Shown piece after piece: positions 6,816 through 8,886 of a stretch of DNA of 8,886 bases (position 1 is the stretch's first letter; every line of letters begins with the position of its first letter). The notes beneath the pieces were generated by a model. That model had not been told where the DNA came from. It saw nothing but the letters and a program-made list of their open reading frames with translations, and searched no databases. The translations under genes and the position numbers were made by a program. This DNA comes from Acidiferrobacterales bacterium (GTDB lineage Bacteria > Pseudomonadota > Gammaproteobacteria > Acidiferrobacterales > Sulfurifustaceae), in contig WGFP01000188.1 in assembly GCA_015492195.1 (NCBI GenBank), positions 1 through 8,886 of the forward strand, read 5' to 3'.

Positions 6816-6819
6816 AGAT

Positions 6820-6875
6820 CGTGAGACGTGAATCGTAAAGCGTGAACCGTGAGGCGTAACGATTCACGGTTTATG
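6820..6875. repeat. Heptamer tandem repeat with nested palindromes between convergent genes
   Basis: From 6820 to 6861 there are six consecutive 7-base units fitting CGTRAVN. After these the sequence turns into the reverse complement, with ATTCACG at 6862-6868. Two mutually exclusive hairpins result: CGTGAATCGT (6827-6836) with ACGATTCACG (6859-6868), a perfect 10-bp stem, or AACCGTGA (6845-6852) with TCACGGTT (6864-6871), a perfect 8-bp stem with an 11-base loop. The block starts 4 bases after the barrel-protein stop and overlaps the stop codon of the convergent GNAT gene (6871-6873). A role as a bidirectional terminator or 3'-end stabiliser is plausible, but neither strand has a good T tract. 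It may be a copy of a dispersed repeat family. Confidence 0.75.
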
Positions 6876-7359
6876 AAGTTTCTCCCCAATCCAGGCGTTT
6901 GGTGAAATTAGCCGTTTGTACGCGTTCCTCATAACCGAGTGAGGGATAAAATCCGCGTTTGTAGGATTCGCGCTCACGGCTGTTCATCACGCTGATGCGG
7001 AAGCACTTGCGCTTGACGGCTTCGGCCTCGATGACCGCCATCAATGCCTTGCCCACGCCCTTTCCGCGCGCCGACTCGCGCACAAAAAGCTCGCTGATCA
7101 ACATTTCGCGTCCCGCGAACAACAGATAGGTCACGATCTCGCCGTGAATGTATCCCACGACCTTGCTTCCAAGTTCCGCCACCAGCAACAGGGCGTTTTC
7201 CTCCATGGTGAGTGAAGTCAGGCGTTGACGCACGGTGCTGCCGTCGGCCTTGAAGGCCGGATTCCACCCCAATTCGCGGTGCAACCGCATGATCGCGTCT
7301 ATGTCGCTTGTGCGCAGGGGCCGGATTTTAATTTTTGTTTTTTTCCGTTGCCGCATCAT
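6871..7359 (-). CDS. GNAT-family N-acetyltransferase, substrate unknown
   Basis: This 162-residue single GNAT domain transfers an acetyl group from acetyl-CoA to an unknown amine. The acetyl-CoA pyrophosphate loop (motif A) is RGKGVG (98-103) within LFVRESARGKGVGKALM, preceded by the beta-4 strand MLISELFV. Motif B is represented by SYKRGFYPSLGYEE near the C-terminus. A basic N-terminus (RQRKKTKIKIRPLR) leads into the first strand. The frame extends back to 7452, inside the yajL-like gene. I take ATG 7359 (or the adjacent ATG 7356), 4 bases after the yajL-like stop, because the domain begins there and the length is then normal. The gene is last in the minus-strand operon. Its TAA lies inside the heptamer repeat. 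Small-molecule detoxification and protein modification are both possible. Confidence 0.85.
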   Translation of the reverse strand: MMRQRKKTKIKIRPLRTSDIDAIMRLHRELGWNPAFKADGSTVRQRLTSLTMEENALLLVAELGSKVVGYIHGEIVTYLLFAGREMLISELFVRESARGKGVGKALMAVIEAEAVKRKCFRISVMNSRERESYKRGFYPSLGYEERVQTANFTKRLDWGETS

Positions 7360-7363
7360 GACG

Positions 7364-7951
7364 TCAAGCCCCGCTCGCCCGAACGGTTTGCATGTGTTCC
7401 GACGGCCGCCGAAGCGCGGCCTCGACCTGATCGCGCTTTTCTTTTCCCGCAAGGAGACCGATCAATTCCAGCGCGAAATCCATGGCGGTGCCCGGCCCGC
7501 GCGAGGTGACGACCTTACCGTCGGTGACCACCGCAAGTTCCTCGATGTGCACGCGCGGAAAGCTTGTGGCGTCCAGCGTACCGGGATAGGCGGTCGCACG
7601 TTTGCCCTCCAGGATGCCGGCCGCGGCCAGGACTTTCGGCGCGGCGCAGATGGCTGCCGTGTATTTGTTTTCCAAGGACATCTTTTTAAGAAGCGTGATG
7701 ATGCGCGGGTCCTTTTCCAGGTTGGCGGCGCCGGGCTGCCCGCCGGGCAGCACGATCATGTCGTAGTTGTATTTTATCGCCTCATCCAGATCCGTGTCCG
7801 GCAAAAGCCGGGTGCCGCGGCTGCCTGTTACCGGCCCGGAAGCCAGTCCCGCGGTGACGACTTCAATCTGCGCACGGCGCAACAGATCGACGATGGTGAC
7901 GGCCTCGAGTTCCTCGCAACCCTCGGCTAGCGGAACGAGTACGGTTGCCAC
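7364..7951 (-). CDS. yajL: DJ-1/PfpI family protein, YajL-like
   Basis: This 195-residue protein has the DJ-1/YajL fold. The nucleophile-elbow cysteine is Cys102 in TAAICAAPKVL, equivalent to DJ-1 Cys106. The partner acid is Glu16 in EGCEELEAVT, equivalent to DJ-1 Glu18. IVLPGGQPGA (66-75) and VTSRGPGTAMDFAL (about 148-161) are family signatures, the second close to E. coli YajL. Members are cytoplasmic and linked to oxidative-stress protection, chaperone activity and glyoxalase-type or debated deglycase activity; the reaction here cannot be read from sequence. The start is GTG 7951, since MATVLVPLAEG matches the family N-terminus. It lies 25 bases inside the end of the yibQ-like gene, so translation is likely coupled. 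The symbol reflects similarity, not proven orthology; membership in the wider family is secure. Confidence 0.88.
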   Translation of the reverse strand: MATVLVPLAEGCEELEAVTIVDLLRRAQIEVVTAGLASGPVTGSRGTRLLPDTDLDEAIKYNYDMIVLPGGQPGAANLEKDPRIITLLKKMSLENKYTAAICAAPKVLAAAGILEGKRATAYPGTLDATSFPRVHIEELAVVTDGKVVTSRGPGTAMDFALELIGLLAGKEKRDQVEAALRRPSEHMQTVRASGA

Positions 7952-8790
7952 GTTGTCTTTACCGGTTTTCGTGAGGTTTGTGTTCTCTTTGGAAGAGGTG
8001 TTTTTGCCAACATAACCGACAGCGGGACCAACTCAATATTCTTGTCGGGAAGCGTGGGCAACCATCGTTCAAGTGCCTCCAGGGTTTCCGCGTAGGGGTG
8101 GCCGATGGCCAGTGCGCTTCCCTTGCGGCGGGCGATCGAGACAAGTTCTTCCAGCCGTTGTTCAATCGCATCGGGAGTGCGTTCGTTATCCAAAAAAACG
8201 TTCCGTGCCAGTGCGGGCACGCCGTATTCGGAGGCCGTCCGCGCCGCCTGACTGTTCGGACTGGTGAGGGAATCGACAAAAAACAAATTGCCGCGCCGGG
8301 AAATCGCCTGCATAAGAAACCGCATGGCGCGCGGTTGCTGGGTCAACAGGCTGCCCATATGGTTGTTCACGCCTACGGCGTGCGGCACCGTCTCGAGGTT
8401 GTAGTCAAGCGTCATTTCGAGTTCACGTTTCGGCATGGCGGAATCCAGAACGCCGGGACCGGGTTCGGCCTGATCGAGCGATTCCATCGGCAGGTGGAGC
8501 AGCACTTCCTTGTTGCGCGCGTACGCCTCCTGAGCCAGGTGTCGTGAGTGGGCGGTGTGCGGAAGGATGGCGCAGGCAACGGGACCGGGAAGCCGGATGG
8601 CCCGCCTTCCCTCGCGCAGGTTGTTGCCGAGATCGTCAATGATGATGGCGATATAGGCGGTCTTTGGCGTTTCCTGAAACGGCGGTTCTTCCGCGCGCGG
8701 TACTGCGGCTGTCAGCAGCAAGCTGAAAACAAGGCTGACGCGCGCAGGCGCCGGTATCCGTTGCCTACATTCTTCATTTTTCCGTGCCAC
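7927..8790 (-). CDS. yibQ: Divergent polysaccharide deacetylase family protein (YibQ-like)
   Basis: This 287-residue exported protein belongs to the divergent polysaccharide deacetylase family (YibQ/DUF610), a NodB-like barrel. After a signal-type segment (hydrophobic VSLVFSLLLTAAV at about 18-30, possible cleavage after PRA) come the family blocks: YIAIIIDDLG (46-55, with Asp52-Asp53), CAILPHTAHS (73-82), EVLLHLPMES (95-104), GVNNHMGSLLT (140-150), FFVDSLTS (about 173-180), RNVFLDNE and ALAIGHPYAETL. These retain the Asp and His residues expected of a metal-dependent site, although activity in this family is not well established. It probably acts in the periplasm on a glycan or the cell wall. 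The GTG start overlaps the ctpA stop by one base (TAGTG on the minus strand). Gene order ctpA-yibQ is common in Gammaproteobacteria, often after an envC-like gene. Confidence 0.9.
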   Translation of the reverse strand: MARKNEECRQRIPAPARVSLVFSLLLTAAVPRAEEPPFQETPKTAYIAIIIDDLGNNLREGRRAIRLPGPVACAILPHTAHSRHLAQEAYARNKEVLLHLPMESLDQAEPGPGVLDSAMPKRELEMTLDYNLETVPHAVGVNNHMGSLLTQQPRAMRFLMQAISRRGNLFFVDSLTSPNSQAARTASEYGVPALARNVFLDNERTPDAIEQRLEELVSIARRKGSALAIGHPYAETLEALERWLPTLPDKNIELVPLSVMLAKTPLPKRTQTSRKPVKTTWQPYSFR

Positions 8791-8886
8791 TAGCCGCCCT
8801 GGGTTTTGAAAATACTGATTCCTTTTAGCAAATTCAACGCCTCATGCAACTGATAATCCTCTTCAGGCGACGCCCCTTTCCCAGCC
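8790..8886 (-). CDS. ctpA: C-terminal processing protease (S41 family), 3' end only
   Basis: Reading leftward from the right edge, one frame stays open for 31 codons and ends at TAG (8790-8792). The peptide ends with DYQLHEALNLLKGISIFKTQGG. The motif DYQLxEALNLLKG is the usual C-terminus of S41/Ctp periplasmic proteases in Gammaproteobacteria, following the protease core, which lies outside the window. These enzymes process or degrade periplasmic and envelope proteins. The following yibQ-like gene, overlapping by one base, supports the call. The catalytic Ser/Lys and PDZ domain cannot be seen here. Confidence 0.8.
   Translation of the reverse strand, partial: AGKGASPEEDYQLHEALNLLKGISIFKTQGG

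Noticed and set aside
7235..7930. Plus-strand open frame of 231 codons opposite the yajL-like gene
   Set aside because: The minus strand encodes a clear DJ-1 family protein with its catalytic Cys and Glu; the plus-strand product shows no family features.

Overview
The window looks like core chromosome of a gammaproteobacterium that makes ubiquinone, with moderate to slightly high G+C. The ubiE-ubiJ-ubiB order, a DUF971 gene just before ubiE, and ctpA followed by a YibQ-type polysaccharide deacetylase gene are typical of Gammaproteobacteria. I cannot name the genus. There are no RNA genes, insertion sequences, CRISPR arrays, phage genes or integrase genes.

Layout, left to right. (1) The left edge holds the first 25 codons of a thioredoxin gene on the minus strand. 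(2) A 204-base divergent intergenic region follows. It carries a likely promoter and a small perfect hairpin ahead of a plus-strand pair: a PhoU-like (DUF47) protein and a Pit-family inorganic phosphate transporter. (3) After a 149-base gap comes a plus-strand ubiquinone cluster: DUF971 protein, ubiE, ubiJ and ubiB. The genes are close or overlapping, except for a 77-base ubiE-ubiJ gap that can form a long hairpin. (4) Just after ubiB, behind its own extended -10 promoter, lies a gene for a secreted, probable outer-membrane beta-barrel protein that I do not recognise. (5) A short block of 7-base tandem repeats with internal palindromes separates this from a convergent minus-strand operon. In transcription order, that operon is the 3' end of ctpA (right edge), yibQ-like deacetylase, yajL/DJ-1-like protein and a GNAT acetyltransferase, all overlapping or 4 bases apart.

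How the genes work together. The PhoU-like protein and Pit form a low-affinity phosphate uptake unit. UbiE does the C-methylation of the ubiquinone (and, where present, menaquinone) ring. UbiJ is the lipid-binding scaffold protein, and UbiB is the atypical kinase/ATPase-like factor that supports the same pathway. The minus-strand genes combine envelope maintenance (C-terminal processing protease, periplasmic deacetylase-like protein) with a DJ-1-like stress protein and an acetyltransferase of unknown substrate.

I see no clearly new multi-gene system. The items most worth checking are non-coding: the heptamer repeat at 6820-6875, the ubiE-ubiJ hairpin at 3518-3583 and the leader hairpin at 251-268. 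The unrecognised barrel protein and its revised start are also worth a look.
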